DNA from: Halorussus sp. MSC15.2
GTDB lineage: Archaea > Halobacteriota > Halobacteria > Halobacteriales > Haladaptataceae
Length of the DNA: 64,000 bases
NCBI RefSeq assembly: GCF_010747475.1
Contig: NZ_VSLZ01000007.1
Span: forward strand, 124,001 to 188,000
Direction of reading: 5' to 3'
Below the pieces are notes generated by a model that was given only the letters and a program-made list of their open reading frames with translations, searched no databases and was not told where the DNA came from. This document shows, piece by piece, positions 27,608 through 37,264 of the stretch. Within the stretch, counting starts at the first letter, position 1, and each line of letters starts with the position of its first letter. The translations under genes were made by a program, and so were the position numbers.

Positions 27608-29943
27608 GCGCGGACGGTGCGAATTCCGACCGTGCGAGCGGAACGAGCACCAACAGCGCGGTCGGCCGAGAACTCGACCTCGGCGAGGTGACGGTGTCGT
27701 ACCACTGGCTGGCGGTCGGGTCGCTGGCGGTCGTGATGGCCACTTACCTCGGCGTCCTCTACCACGTCACCGACATCGTGGGCGGGACGACGACCCTGCT
27801 GGCGCTCGTCGCGGCCACGCTCTTCGCCGGGGCGGCGGTCGCCCGTCGCCTCCGCCTCGCGCAGGCTAGCGCGCTCGCGGCGGGACTGCTCGCGCTCGGA
27901 CTCGCCGCGTACTACCTGGCGGTGCCCAGCGCCTACCTCGTCGCGGCGTCGGTCGGGAAAATCGTGGCCGACAACGTGGCGCTACTCACCGGTCTGTCGG
28001 TCCTCCGGATGACCGAGGTCGGAGCGTGGGCGCTCGGCGTCGCCCCGGCGATGGTGTTCGCGCCGTGGTACCTCGTCCTGCGGCGGCGATACGCGCTTGC
28101 GGTCGGGGCGGCCGGGACAGCGATGGGATTCTTCGTCCTGACCGGCGACCTCGGCAACTTCGCCACGCTGGTCGGGTCGCTCGCGGCCGCCGCGACGCTC
28201 GGGTTCGGCACGCTCGCGCGCCGCGGCGGCACGTCCGCGCAGGTGGACACCTTGGCGGTCGTGCTCGTGGTGATGGTGGTCCTCGCCTCCACGGCCACCG
28301 TCGTTCCGGGCGGCGGCGCGAGTCCCGTCCTCCCCGGCGGCGGCGCGAGTCCGCCGACCGTCGAGGAGGCGTTCGTCACCAGCGGCGACCGGGTGTCCAT
28401 CGTCGGGTCGATTCGGCTCTCGCCGAAGGTCCGATTCACGGTCGAATCCAGCGACGCCGACTACTGGCGGGTCGCGGCCTACGACCGCTACGACGGTAAC
28501 GGCTGGATTCGGACCGGAGAGGGCAGGACGTATCAGGCCCAACCCGCACCGCCCGGCCGGTCGAAGACCGTGACCCAGACCGTCAACGTGGAAGTCGAAC
28601 GGATGGGCGCGATGCCCGCGGCGTGGAAGCCGACGCGGTTGAAGTCGGGCGACCGCGACAACACCCGCGTCACCTCGCTCGGGGCCTTCGAACCAGTTGG
28701 CGCGCTCCGACAGGGCGAGAGCTACACGGTCGTCAGTCGAGTTCCGAACCCCACGGCGCGCCAACTCCAGGCCGCTGGCACCGACTACCCCGACCGCGTC
28801 GAGCGTCGCTACCTCCAACTGCCGGGGAGTTCGGCCGACCGAATCCGGACGCGGACGAACAAAATAGTCAGCGAGGCGGGCGCAGAGACGCCCTACGGCA
28901 CGGCGAAGGCCGTCGAGAACTGGCTCGAATCGAACAAGCGCTACTCGCTCGACGTCTCGCGCCCGGACGGGAACATCGCCGAGAGCTTCATCTTCGAGAT
29001 GGAGTCGGGCTACTGCACCTACTTCGCCACCTCGATGGTCACCATGCTCCGGTCGCAGGGGGTTCCGGCGCGGTTCGCGGTCGGCTACACCCCCGGCCAG
29101 CGAGTCGCCAGCGACGAGTGGGTCGTCCGTGGTCTCGACTCCCACGCGTGGGTCGAGGTCTACTTCCCGGAGGTCGGGTGGGTGAAGTTCGACCCCACGC
29201 CGTCCGCCCCGCGCCAGCAGGCCGAAGGCTCGCAGGTCCAACAGGCCCGCCAGAGTAATATCTCGGACGTGGACACCGAGGAGAGCGAGGAGGGAACGTG
29301 GACGCCGACGACCACCGCGACGACGACCGACCCCGACGAGAGCACGACGACAGGTCCCACCGAAAACGGGACGACCGGGCCGACGACGTCTGCGCCCGGA
29401 CTGGGCGACCGCCGCCCCGTCAACCCCGGCGGAGATGCGCTCAACGGGACGCTCGGCGGGTTCACTACCACCGCAGACGGCGCGGGCGGCGGGACCTCCG
29501 GCGACGAGGGCGGCGGTCTCCCGATAGGCCCGCCGTCGCGCGAGCAGGCGGTGCTGGGCGCGCTCGTGGTCGTCGGCCTGCTCGCGGCCGCGCGCCGGGC
29601 CGGTCTCCTCGACCGACTCCGGCGCGCGGTCTGGCTCAGGTGGCAACCTCGTCGCGACCCCGAGACCGACGTGACGCGGGCGTTCGACCGACTCGAACGC
29701 CTGCTCGCCGAAGAGTACCGCGAGCGCCGACCCGGAGAGTCCCGACGCGAGTACCTCGCGTCGCTGGCCGCGAACGCCGACGTGGACGACCGGGCCGAGC
29801 GCGTGGGGGCCATCTACGAACGCGTCCGGTACGCCGGAGACGCCGAGGAGCGACTGGCCGAGGAGGCGGTCTCGCTGGTGGACGAGTTGGTCAGCGAGCG
29901 CCGGGGTCTCCTCGATGTCGGTGCGGACGGCGGCAGACGGTGA
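27604..29943 (+). CDS. Transglutaminase-like membrane protein (TgpA type, DUF3488/DUF4129)
   Basis: A 779-residue protein. Six or so membrane helices (about residues 35-235) precede an extracellular transglutaminase-like domain with Cys in SGYCTYFATSMVTMLRSQGVP, His in DSHAWVEVYFPE and Asp in FDPTPS, the complete triad. A Thr-rich linker with N-glycosylation sequons leads to a last helix (AVLGALVVVGLLAAARRA) and a cytoplasmic DUF4129-like end with RPGESRREYL. The TGase site faces outside, so it may process or crosslink surface proteins with its MoxR and DUF58 partners. The substrate is unknown. Confidence 0.92.
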   Translation: MSADGANSDRASGTSTNSAVGRELDLGEVTVSYHWLAVGSLAVVMATYLGVLYHVTDIVGGTTTLLALVAATLFAGAAVARRLRLAQASALAAGLLALGLAAYYLAVPSAYLVAASVGKIVADNVALLTGLSVLRMTEVGAWALGVAPAMVFAPWYLVLRRRYALAVGAAGTAMGFFVLTGDLGNFATLVGSLAAAATLGFGTLARRGGTSAQVDTLAVVLVVMVVLASTATVVPGGGASPVLPGGGASPPTVEEAFVTSGDRVSIVGSIRLSPKVRFTVESSDADYWRVAAYDRYDGNGWIRTGEGRTYQAQPAPPGRSKTVTQTVNVEVERMGAMPAAWKPTRLKSGDRDNTRVTSLGAFEPVGALRQGESYTVVSRVPNPTARQLQAAGTDYPDRVERRYLQLPGSSADRIRTRTNKIVSEAGAETPYGTAKAVENWLESNKRYSLDVSRPDGNIAESFIFEMESGYCTYFATSMVTMLRSQGVPARFAVGYTPGQRVASDEWVVRGLDSHAWVEVYFPEVGWVKFDPTPSAPRQQAEGSQVQQARQSNISDVDTEESEEGTWTPTTTATTTDPDESTTTGPTENGTTGPTTSAPGLGDRRPVNPGGDALNGTLGGFTTTADGAGGGTSGDEGGGLPIGPPSREQAVLGALVVVGLLAAARRAGLLDRLRRAVWLRWQPRRDPETDVTRAFDRLERLLAEEYRERRPGESRREYLASLAANADVDDRAERVGAIYERVRYAGDAEERLAEEAVSLVDELVSERRGLLDVGADGGRR

Positions 29944-30372
<429 letters not shown>

Positions 30373-30550
30373 TTTCACGTCGGTTTTGTGATGTCGAAGA
30401 GGGTCATCGAGTCACGACCACGTTCTTACTCTTCTTTCTACCGACCGGCCCTACTCGGTATTGCTCGTTACAGTCGCGTCTGAACGTTCGAGAGTTGAAA
30501 TCCGCGTCACAGACGCGTGTTGGTTGCCTGCGTCGTCCGTCGGCCGCGGT

Positions 30551-30940
30551 TCAGAAGGGGGCGTCCGGTTCGTCGGTGTCGTCTCCGTCAGCGCCCTCGT
30601 CGCTCGCGTTCTCCTCGTCGCCGCTCCGCGTCAGTCCGTACTCCCACTTCGAGAGTCCGCCCTCCATGCTCTCGACGCGGGCGTCGTCGGACACGCCCTC
30701 GTAGGAGGCGACGAGTCGCGCGGCCTGCACGCTGGCCTTGCCGTGCGGGCAGACGGTCACGATTCGGTCGGCCCCGTCGAACCGTTCGATTTCGTCGGCG
30801 AGCGCGTGGAACGGGACGTTTTCGCTACCGGGGATGTGTCCCCGGTCGAACTCTGCTTCCGGCCGGATGTCCACGACGCGGACGTCCTCGTCCGCGTCGA
30901 GGAGTTCGTCTACCTCCTCGGGGGAGATTTCGGCGTCCAT
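30551..30940 (-). CDS. Rhodanese-like domain protein
   Basis: A 129-residue single rhodanese domain with VVDIRPEAEFDRGHIPGSENVP and the active-site loop VTVCPHGKAS, in which the catalytic Cys is present, so sulfur transfer is plausible. The C-terminus is an acidic disordered tail (Asp/Glu-rich, about 25 residues). ATG 30940 is chosen over GTG 30949: an AT-rich TTATTC lies about 26 nt upstream of the ATG, fitting a leaderless start. Sulfur donor and acceptor are unknown. Confidence 0.88.
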   Translation of the reverse strand: MDAEISPEEVDELLDADEDVRVVDIRPEAEFDRGHIPGSENVPFHALADEIERFDGADRIVTVCPHGKASVQAARLVASYEGVSDDARVESMEGGLSKWEYGLTRSGDEENASDEGADGDDTDEPDAPF

Positions 30941-31227
30941 CGACTCCACCTTCGCTTTCCGGCCGAATAAGCCCCGCGGTACCTCGAACGCGCCGGACGC
31001 GAGTCCCGTCGGCCGAGCGGTCGGTCCGTCTCGACGGCTAGGTGTTCGGTCGTTTACTACAGGGCGGTCCGTGGGTGCCGACCGGGATAGTCCGTCCGTA
31101 ACTTCGTATCGCCTCGCTCCGGCGCGAAACCACCGCGGTAAGCGCCCGTTACTTTCGCGGAAATCCGGGCGAAGCTACCGAAGTGTTGACCAAAAACCGC
31201 AAGTAATCGCGGGACGTGTATCCGAGT

Positions 31228-31527
31228 ATGTGGGGTTCCCGGAGTAACCGGGGAAACGACTCGGTCGATTGCATCGCCTGCGGCGAGACCATCCGTCGTT
31301 CCGACGCGCGCGAGTACGACAAGGAAGGTGACCGCTGGGAACGCAAAGGCAAGACGTTCGAACACCTCTGCAAGGAGTGTCACACCGAACTGTGTCACCA
31401 ACCGAGAGACGAACTCGAAGACCTGCTGGTAGACATCGACGCCGGGGGACTGACCGAAATCGAGTTCCTCTCCCGCTACTGTCAGGCCGTAGAGGACCGC
31501 TACGGTCCGCTCGACCACGAGCGATGA
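31228..31527 (+). CDS. Small zinc-binding haloarchaeal protein (DUF7562-like)
   Basis: A 99-residue protein with two CxxC pairs: CIACGETI near residue 15 and CKECHTELC near residue 48, separated by the charged stretch EYDKEGDRWERKGK. The rest is helical (DELEDLLVDIDAG, SRYCQAVEDRYG). I think it belongs to a conserved haloarchaeal family (DUF7562) of unknown role. ATG 31228 (MWGSRSN) is chosen because the preceding codons belong to the promoter region. Confidence 0.75.
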   Translation: MWGSRSNRGNDSVDCIACGETIRRSDAREYDKEGDRWERKGKTFEHLCKECHTELCHQPRDELEDLLVDIDAGGLTEIEFLSRYCQAVEDRYGPLDHER

Positions 31528-31677
31528 ATCGGCATTACTGCCGGGAGCGACGGGGTAGCGTCACTACCGTCAGAGACGGTCTAACGCCTTCGACGACGAG
31601 CGGTCGCGCCGGAGCGGACGCGGTGACGACACCGTCGCTCCGATACGCCTAACTATTCGACTCCGTTATCCTTCGGT

Positions 31678-32955
31678 ATGACGAGCGACGCACAGGCCGA
31701 GGCCGGCACCCCAGAAGGGCAAGGCCCGGTCGAGATATCCCCTGAATTGGCAGACCGACTCGAAGAGAAGCGCGAGGAACTCTTCGAGAAGTTCGAAATC
31801 CGCGACGAGTTCCCGCAGAAGGTGCTGACCGAGGCCGAGAAGCGCACCGAGGACATCCAGTCCGAGATTCGAGACGAGGTCGAGGAGCGCGAGGACCTCC
31901 GGGACAAGACGACGTGGACGACCGACCCCATCGACGCGCAGGACTTCGACGACGCCCTCTCCATCGAGGAGCGCGACGACGAGTACGTCCTCTGGGTCCA
32001 CATCGCCGACGTGACCCACTACGTCAACCCGGAGACCAACATGTGGGAGGAGGCCGTCGAGCGCGCCAACACCGTCTATCTCCCCGACTACACGATACAC
32101 ATGCTCCCGCCGGTGCTCGCGGAGACTGTCTGCTCGCTGGTGCCCAACGAGGACCGCCTCGCCCACACCGTCGAGATGCACCTCGACAAGGAGGACTTGG
32201 GCTACGAGAGCATCGACATCTACAAGTCGGTCATCAACAGCGACGAGCGACTCACCTACACGCAGGCCGAGGACCGCATCGAGGACGAGGACGCCGACCT
32301 CCACGAGGAGAACGAACTCGCGTTCGAGTTGGCCGACAAGATGCACCAACAGCGCAAGGAGGAGGGGAGCCTCGTCCTCAACCCCCGGCGCGACCGCGCT
32401 CACACCATCATCGAGGAGTGCATGCTGAAGGCCAACAAGGCCGTCACGCACACGCTCATGTGGGACCGGGGCGTCGAAGCGATGTACCGAGTCCACCCGC
32501 AACCGAGTCCCGACGAGTGGAGCGAGGCCCTGCAGGAGATTCAGGACCTCGACGGCGTCTCGATTCCGGGGTCGAAGTGGGACGACCCCCGACAGGCGGT
32601 CAACGCCACGCTCGAAGACGCGCCCGACCGCCAACTCGACAAGATTCAGTGGGCCGTGATGAAGGTGATGCCCCGAGCGCGGTACATGAACGACCCGTTC
32701 GGCGGCCACCACGCGCTCAACTTCGAGATTTACGGTCACTTCACCAGTCCCATCCGTCGACTCAGCGACCTCATCAACCACTGGATAGTCTACACCAACG
32801 ACGTGCCCGAGGACCTCGTGGCGCTCTGCGACCGCGCGAGCGACAAGCAGGCCGACGCCGAGGCCTGCGAGCGCGAGTACAAGAAGTTCCTCGAAGAGGT
32901 GGGTCTCGACGCCGCCGCGGTCAACAACCGCGGTATCGAAGTCGTCGAGGAGTAA
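31678..32955 (+). CDS. RNB-domain exoribonuclease (RNase R/II-like), catalytic domain only
   Basis: A 425-residue 3'-5' exoribonuclease catalytic domain. The active-site Asp cluster is in TDPIDAQDFDDALSIE, preceded by a helical acidic leader of about 70 residues; later conserved parts are HIADVTHYV, MLPPVLAETVCSLVPNEDR, and FTSPIRRLSDLINH. Unlike bacterial RNase R, there are no N-terminal cold-shock domains and no C-terminal S1 domain, the usual haloarchaeal form. RNA binding must therefore rely on the RNB domain or partners. Its stop abuts the stop of the convergent acetyltransferase with no spacing. Confidence 0.92.
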   Translation: MTSDAQAEAGTPEGQGPVEISPELADRLEEKREELFEKFEIRDEFPQKVLTEAEKRTEDIQSEIRDEVEEREDLRDKTTWTTDPIDAQDFDDALSIEERDDEYVLWVHIADVTHYVNPETNMWEEAVERANTVYLPDYTIHMLPPVLAETVCSLVPNEDRLAHTVEMHLDKEDLGYESIDIYKSVINSDERLTYTQAEDRIEDEDADLHEENELAFELADKMHQQRKEEGSLVLNPRRDRAHTIIEECMLKANKAVTHTLMWDRGVEAMYRVHPQPSPDEWSEALQEIQDLDGVSIPGSKWDDPRQAVNATLEDAPDRQLDKIQWAVMKVMPRARYMNDPFGGHHALNFEIYGHFTSPIRRLSDLINHWIVYTNDVPEDLVALCDRASDKQADAEACEREYKKFLEEVGLDAAAVNNRGIEVVEE

Positions 32956-33480
32956 CTACAACTCCTTCTCGCGGACGTAGTCGGTGACGGTCTCGCCCTC
33001 GAACTCGGACTCGCGCTCGCCGACCGTCCGGTAGCCCCGACTCTCGTAGAAGGCGTTGCCGACCTCGTTGTCGGCCAGTACGAGGAGTCGGAGTCGCTCG
33101 GCCCCGCGGTCGGCCGCCCACGACTCGACCCGGTCGAGCATCGCGGACCCGACGCCCTCGCCCCAGTGGTCGGGGTGAACGTAGATGCGCGGGAGTTGGG
33201 CCGCGGCGTCGTCCGCGTCGCCGAGGACGCTCTGCGCGAAACCGAGCAGTTCGGTTTCGGCGTCCTCGCCGTCTCCCTCACGCTCCGCGACCAGAAACAG
33301 GCCGTCCTCGCGCTCGACCGACTGGCGCAGGCGGAAGAGGTCGTACCAATCGTCCACGACCGTCTCGACGGCTTCAGCGCCCAGAATGCCGTCGTAGGTC
33401 GCGTGCCACGACTCGCGAGCGACGCGGCGCACGTCGGCCACGTCGTCGGGTGTCGCGGGGCGAATGTTTGCGTCGTCCAT
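32956..33480 (-). CDS. GNAT family N-acetyltransferase
   Basis: A 174-residue GNAT enzyme. The acetyl-CoA loop is DHWGEGVGSAMLDRV (Q/RxxGxG/A variant with E-G-V-G), preceded by PRIYVHP and followed by LLVLADNEVGNAFYESRGY. The N-terminus has the common haloarchaeal opening IRPATPDDVADVRRVARESW. Substrate unknown. Its stop codon directly abuts that of the RNB ribonuclease. Confidence 0.9.
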   Translation of the reverse strand: MDDANIRPATPDDVADVRRVARESWHATYDGILGAEAVETVVDDWYDLFRLRQSVEREDGLFLVAEREGDGEDAETELLGFAQSVLGDADDAAAQLPRIYVHPDHWGEGVGSAMLDRVESWAADRGAERLRLLVLADNEVGNAFYESRGYRTVGERESEFEGETVTDYVREKEL

Positions 33481-33587
33481 GCGTCGTGGGTGTGCGACCG
33501 GCGACAAATAGGTTTCGTGAGCGTCAACTTCGCTACTCCCCACGCGAACCAAAAGCGGTATGAATAGAGTGTCATAAATTGTACCTG

Positions 33588-34043
33588 ATGGAACGTAGAA
33601 CATTTGTTCGAGGTGTCGCGAGTGCAGCGTTCGCGGGAACACTGGCCGGTTGTACCGGTGGCGGTAGTGGGAACGACGGTCCGTCGCCTCCCGCCGAGGA
33701 CGCGAACCCGAAGGAACTGCTCCCGGACGCACCCGAGGGCTTGACCCGGACTCAATCCCAGCAACAGTCGGCCGGGATGGTCGGCGCGGAAGCGGGCTAC
33801 TCGGCAGGGTATGACGACGAAGATGGTAACCACTACGCGGTAGAGATTCTCCGATGGTCATCGAAGAAAGACGCCAAAGACAAAGGTTCGGGCGTGTACT
33901 CCGACGGTTGGTCGGTGTACGTCGTGCTTGGAAACTTTGGATTCGCCGCGAAGGGACCCGACGTGGAAACGGCGAAGGAACTACTCGCTAACTCCAGCGC
34001 TCTCACGAAGCAGTACGTCGAGAACAACAACCTGAACGCCTGA
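33588..34043 (+). CDS. Tat-exported lipoprotein, unknown function
   Basis: A 151-residue protein with a twin-arginine signal RRTFVRG and a lipobox ending LAGC at Cys22, so it should be folded, exported and lipid-anchored. The mature part has a Gly/Ser/Pro linker and one compact domain with YAVEILRWSSKKDAKDKG and FAAKGPDVETAKELL. The domain suggests a small alpha/beta sensor or binding fold but is not recognised. ATG 33588 gives the correct signal length. Confidence 0.8.
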   Translation: MERRTFVRGVASAAFAGTLAGCTGGGSGNDGPSPPAEDANPKELLPDAPEGLTRTQSQQQSAGMVGAEAGYSAGYDDEDGNHYAVEILRWSSKKDAKDKGSGVYSDGWSVYVVLGNFGFAAKGPDVETAKELLANSSALTKQYVENNNLNA

Positions 34044-34107
34044 ACAGCGTTTCACAACTTCCTCCGGTGGACGCCAGATTCACGGCCGCGCCCGCACAAA
34101 CTTCGCC

Positions 34108-34755
34108 ATGGCCGAGTATCCGGACCGCGAGTCGCGCAACGTCCTCGAACCGGGATGTTCGCGGTGTCCCGCGTTGGCCGAGTCCCGCGAGTGCATCTCG
34201 TGGGGGAACGGGTCGCTCGACGCCGACGTGGTGGTCGTCGGGGAAGCGCCCGCCTTCGGCGACCCGGAGGCCGACCGCTGGCGGGGCGGTAACTGGACGG
34301 GGATGGCCTACACCTCCCGGCACTCGGGCCGGGCGGTCCGGGACCTATTCGCCAACGCGGGCCTCGCGCCCGAGGACCTCTATTTCACGAACGCAGTGAA
34401 GTGCTTTCCAGAAGACTCCGAGAACGACGAGGCGGAGGACGACGGACACCCGACCAACCGCGAACCGACGGCAGCGGAGCGCCAGAACTGCCGTGGCCAC
34501 CTCGCGACCGAACTCGACCGAATCTCCCCCGCGGTGGTCGCGGCCACCGGCAAGCACGCCACGGTGGCGCTGTTAGGGGACCTCCCCGATGGGTTCCTCG
34601 ATGCGGTCCTCGACCTCCGGGACCTCCCGGAGTTCGGGACGACCGTCCTCCCGCTGCTGCACCCATCCTACCAGAACGTCTGGCTCCCGCGAATCGGGTA
34701 CGACCGCGAGGAGTACGTCGCCGCGATTCGAGAGGCGGTGTCGGCGTGCCGGTGA
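34108..34755 (+). CDS. udg: Uracil-DNA glycosylase, family 4-like with Fe-S cysteines
   Basis: A 215-residue DNA repair enzyme that excises uracil from DNA. The N-terminal CSRCPALAESREC and a later Cys in RQNCRGHL supply cysteines for a 4Fe-4S cluster. GEAPAFGDPEAD is motif 1, TNAVKCFPE the family 4/5 middle motif and LLHPSYQNVW motif 2. A 30-residue acidic insert around residue 110 (DSENDEAEDDG) is probably a halophilic loop. Likely acts in the cytosol or nucleoid; family 4 rather than 5 on motif grounds. Confidence 0.9.
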   Translation: MAEYPDRESRNVLEPGCSRCPALAESRECISWGNGSLDADVVVVGEAPAFGDPEADRWRGGNWTGMAYTSRHSGRAVRDLFANAGLAPEDLYFTNAVKCFPEDSENDEAEDDGHPTNREPTAAERQNCRGHLATELDRISPAVVAATGKHATVALLGDLPDGFLDAVLDLRDLPEFGTTVLPLLHPSYQNVWLPRIGYDREEYVAAIREAVSACR

Positions 34756-34842
34756 GAGTCCGTGGCGCAGACGCACTGCCGGGACTCGCCCGCTTTCAAT
34801 ACTGGACAGTCCTTTTAAACAAGAATGCCGATTAATGGGACG

Positions 34843-35490
34843 ATGAGTATCATCGCGGAGTTCACGACGCCCGCCGGTGAGTTCGCGCTGGGCGACGCGC
34901 TCGCCGCCCACCCGGACGTTCGCGTCGAACTGGAGAAGGTCGTGCCGACGCGCAAGGAGATACTGCCGTTCTTCTGGGCGTGGGGCGAGACGCTGGCGGA
35001 GTTCGCCGAGACGGTCCGCGAGCAACCGAGAGTCGAGTCGCTGGAGGTCGTCGACAGCATCGACGACCAGACCCTCTACCGAGTGGAGTGGTCGGACGTC
35101 GTGGCCGACCTCGCGCGAGTCATCCAGAGCGTCGATGCCACCGTGTTGGAGGCCAGCGGACAACGCGACGTGTGGCGATTCGAACTCCGCTTCCCGTCTC
35201 ACGACGCCGTCCGGTCGTTCCAGTCAGACTGCATCGACCACGACATCTCGCTCGAACTCCAGCGACTCCACTCGCTGACCGAAATCGACGCCGACGGCAC
35301 CTACGACCTGACCGCCGAGCAGCGCGACACCCTACTGACCGCGCTCGAACACGGCTACTTCGAGGAACCGCGGGACGTCACGCTCGAAGAACTCGCCGAC
35401 CTGCTCGACCTCTCGCCGACCGCCGTCTCGGGCCGGATGCGCCGGGCCGAGGCGAAACTCATCGCCCGGACGCTGGTCACCGACACCTGA
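34843..35490 (+). CDS. Bat-type helix-turn-helix transcriptional regulator (HTH_10)
   Basis: A 215-residue regulator of the haloarchaeal bacterio-opsin activator type. The N-terminal 140 residues form a GAF-related/HTH-associated sensor domain (MSIIAEFTTPAGEF, IQSVDATVLEASGQRDVW). The C-terminal HTH_10 is intact: LTAEQRDTLLTALEHGYFEEPRDVTLEELADLL and SPTAVSGRMRRAEAKL. No PAS domain. ATG 34843 (MSII) is preferred to 34825. Target genes are unknown; no opsin gene is nearby. Confidence 0.9.
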   Translation: MSIIAEFTTPAGEFALGDALAAHPDVRVELEKVVPTRKEILPFFWAWGETLAEFAETVREQPRVESLEVVDSIDDQTLYRVEWSDVVADLARVIQSVDATVLEASGQRDVWRFELRFPSHDAVRSFQSDCIDHDISLELQRLHSLTEIDADGTYDLTAEQRDTLLTALEHGYFEEPRDVTLEELADLLDLSPTAVSGRMRRAEAKLIARTLVTDT

Positions 35491-35505
35491 CCGGCGGAAT
35501 CGGTC

Positions 35506-36036
35506 TCACAGCAGTCCTTCTTCGCGGGCGAGCAGGAGCGCCTCGATGGTGGCGTCGTTGGCGGGGGCCTCCCGCGCGGCGTCGAGGGCGTCCTCGACGG
35601 GCATCGCTCGGACCGAGAGGAACTCGTTGTCGTCCAGGTCGCGTTCGACGGGCGTCAGGCCCTCCGCGAAGACGATTCCCCGCTCGTGGCGCAGGACGCC
35701 GGTCGAGCAGTAGAAGTCCTCCAAGAGGCTGACGCCCGCGGCGTCGAACCCGGTCTCCTCGCGGAGTTCGCGCGCGCCGGCGACCGTGTAGGACTCGCCG
35801 TCCTCGACGATTCCGGCGGGACACTCCAGACACGTCTCGCCGATGACCGGTCGGTACTGCTCGACGAAGACGACCTGCCCGTCGGTGACCGCCAGCACCA
35901 CGACCGCGGGCGGGAGTTCTGCCCAGTAGTACTTCTTGGTCGAACCGTCGGGTTGCTCGACGAGGTCGTAGCCCCCGGTGTACCACCCGGTTTCGTACTC
36001 CGCGACCGACTCGACGACGCGCCAGTCCTCGCTCAT
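35506..36036 (-). CDS. Nudix hydrolase, ADP-ribose pyrophosphatase type
   Basis: A 176-residue Nudix enzyme. The box is present as AGIVEDGESYTVAGARELREETGFDA with the REXXEE core, preceded by VVFVEQYRPVIGETCLECPAG, the hallmark of ADP-ribose/ADP-sugar pyrophosphatases. A C-terminal HERGIVFAEGLTPVERDLDDNE loop fits this subgroup. Likely cleaves ADP-ribose or related nucleotides. Stop is 15 nt from the convergent regulator gene. Confidence 0.9.
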   Translation of the reverse strand: MSEDWRVVESVAEYETGWYTGGYDLVEQPDGSTKKYYWAELPPAVVVLAVTDGQVVFVEQYRPVIGETCLECPAGIVEDGESYTVAGARELREETGFDAAGVSLLEDFYCSTGVLRHERGIVFAEGLTPVERDLDDNEFLSVRAMPVEDALDAAREAPANDATIEALLLAREEGLL

Positions 36037-36108
36037 GTGGGGTGGGTCGGGTGCCGGACGCTAAAGCGTGACTGCTCGTCTCGGCCATCCGACCGGAATC
36101 CGAGCGCG

Positions 36109-36441
36109 TTACGACTCCGACTCGGTCTCCCGTCCGGCGGCCTGCGATTCCTTCCCGTTCTGCTTGCGGAGTTGGTGGACGAGGTTGAGGTGGAGCAGGT
36201 GGAGGTGCATCCCGATTCCGAACAGCAACAGCCCCATCCCGACGAAGATGAGGGGGAGGAGTATCGCGTCGACGGCGGCCGCGACGCTCCCGAGGTTCGC
36301 GGGGAGGACCGTGACCACGGCCAGCGCGAACGCGAGCAGTATCACCGCGAACCCGGTCTTGACGAGGCGGGAGTACCGACCGACTTGCTGGATTCGCGAC
36401 TCGATGTCCGACTGACTCAACGGCGACTCTCCGTCAGCCAT
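36109..36441 (-). CDS. Two-helix membrane protein of unknown function
   Basis: A 110-residue protein with a helical polar leader (ESRIQQVGRYSRLVKTG), two membrane helices (about residues 28-50 and 57-80) and a charged tail (QLRKQNGKESQ). The His-rich end of the second helix, GMHLHLLHLNLVHQL, might bind a metal or heme but no known motif is present. Sits 72 nt upstream of the Nudix gene on the same strand and is divergent from the DtxR-type regulator. Confidence 0.7.
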   Translation of the reverse strand: MADGESPLSQSDIESRIQQVGRYSRLVKTGFAVILLAFALAVVTVLPANLGSVAAAVDAILLPLIFVGMGLLLFGIGMHLHLLHLNLVHQLRKQNGKESQAAGRETESES

Positions 36442-36674
36442 GCTTCGGAGTGCGGTCCCCGCTCGTGGTCGCCCCTGTCCGGTCGGCCGTGAACATGCTG
36501 CCGCAAACGTACAGCGTCGGAGGCTTAGTAGCTTGTTGCCCGTCACGCTCCGACTGGAGAATCGCTGACGGACCTCTCGATTCCCGGTCGCAGGTCGGTC
36601 ACTCGGACTCCGTCACCTCGCCCGAGATGTCCGGGAACAGGCTTATGCCGGTCGGACACGACCAAACGCGTAGC

Positions 36675-37196
36675 ATGAGCGAGGTATCCGAGAGCGTCGG
36701 CCGCTACCTCAGCGCCGTCCACCTGCTCACGGCGGAGACCGACCGCCGTGCGGGCACCGGCGAACTCGCGGAAGTGCTCGACGTGAGCGACGCCAGTGTC
36801 ACCGGCATGGTCACGTCGCTCGACGAGCGCGGTCTCGCGGACTACGAGAAGTACGAGGGCGTCGTCCTCACCGACGACGGCGAGGCGGCGGCCCGCGAGT
36901 TCACGTGGCGGCGGTGCGTCGCCGAGAACTTCCTCGAAGACGACCTCGACCTCGACGTGGCGGCGCTCCGAGACGGCGACGCCGACGACCCGCGCGCCAT
37001 CGGACAGGCGCTCTCCGAGGAGGCGGTCCACCGACTCAAGAACCTCGTGGACCACCCCTGCGACGGGAAGTGCAGCGCGCCCAACCACGAGTACAGCGCG
37101 TGCAGTGACGAGGTTCGCGGGACGGCCGAGCGCGCGGAGGCGGTGCGCGAGGACGACGACCTCGGTCCGGCGGACGACGTCGACGTCGATTCGTAA
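36675..37196 (+). CDS. DtxR/SirR-type metal-dependent transcriptional regulator
   Basis: A 173-residue regulator. The winged HTH (about residues 5-60) reads VGRYLSAVHLLTAETDRRAGTGELAEVLDVSDASVTGMVTSL, and is followed by the dimerisation/metal domain with GEAAAREFTWRRCVAENFL and HPCDGKCSAPNHEYSAC, where Cys and His can bind Fe(II) or Mn(II). No SH3-like third domain, as in many haloarchaeal members. It probably represses metal uptake genes, which are not in this window. Confidence 0.92.
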   Translation: MSEVSESVGRYLSAVHLLTAETDRRAGTGELAEVLDVSDASVTGMVTSLDERGLADYEKYEGVVLTDDGEAAAREFTWRRCVAENFLEDDLDLDVAALRDGDADDPRAIGQALSEEAVHRLKNLVDHPCDGKCSAPNHEYSACSDEVRGTAERAEAVREDDDLGPADDVDVDS

Positions 37197-37264
37197 CCGT
37201 CCTCCGACGGGAACTCCTCCGGTTCTCCGGACCACGGAGGTCCCAGACCGGGTTCAAAGTCCGC

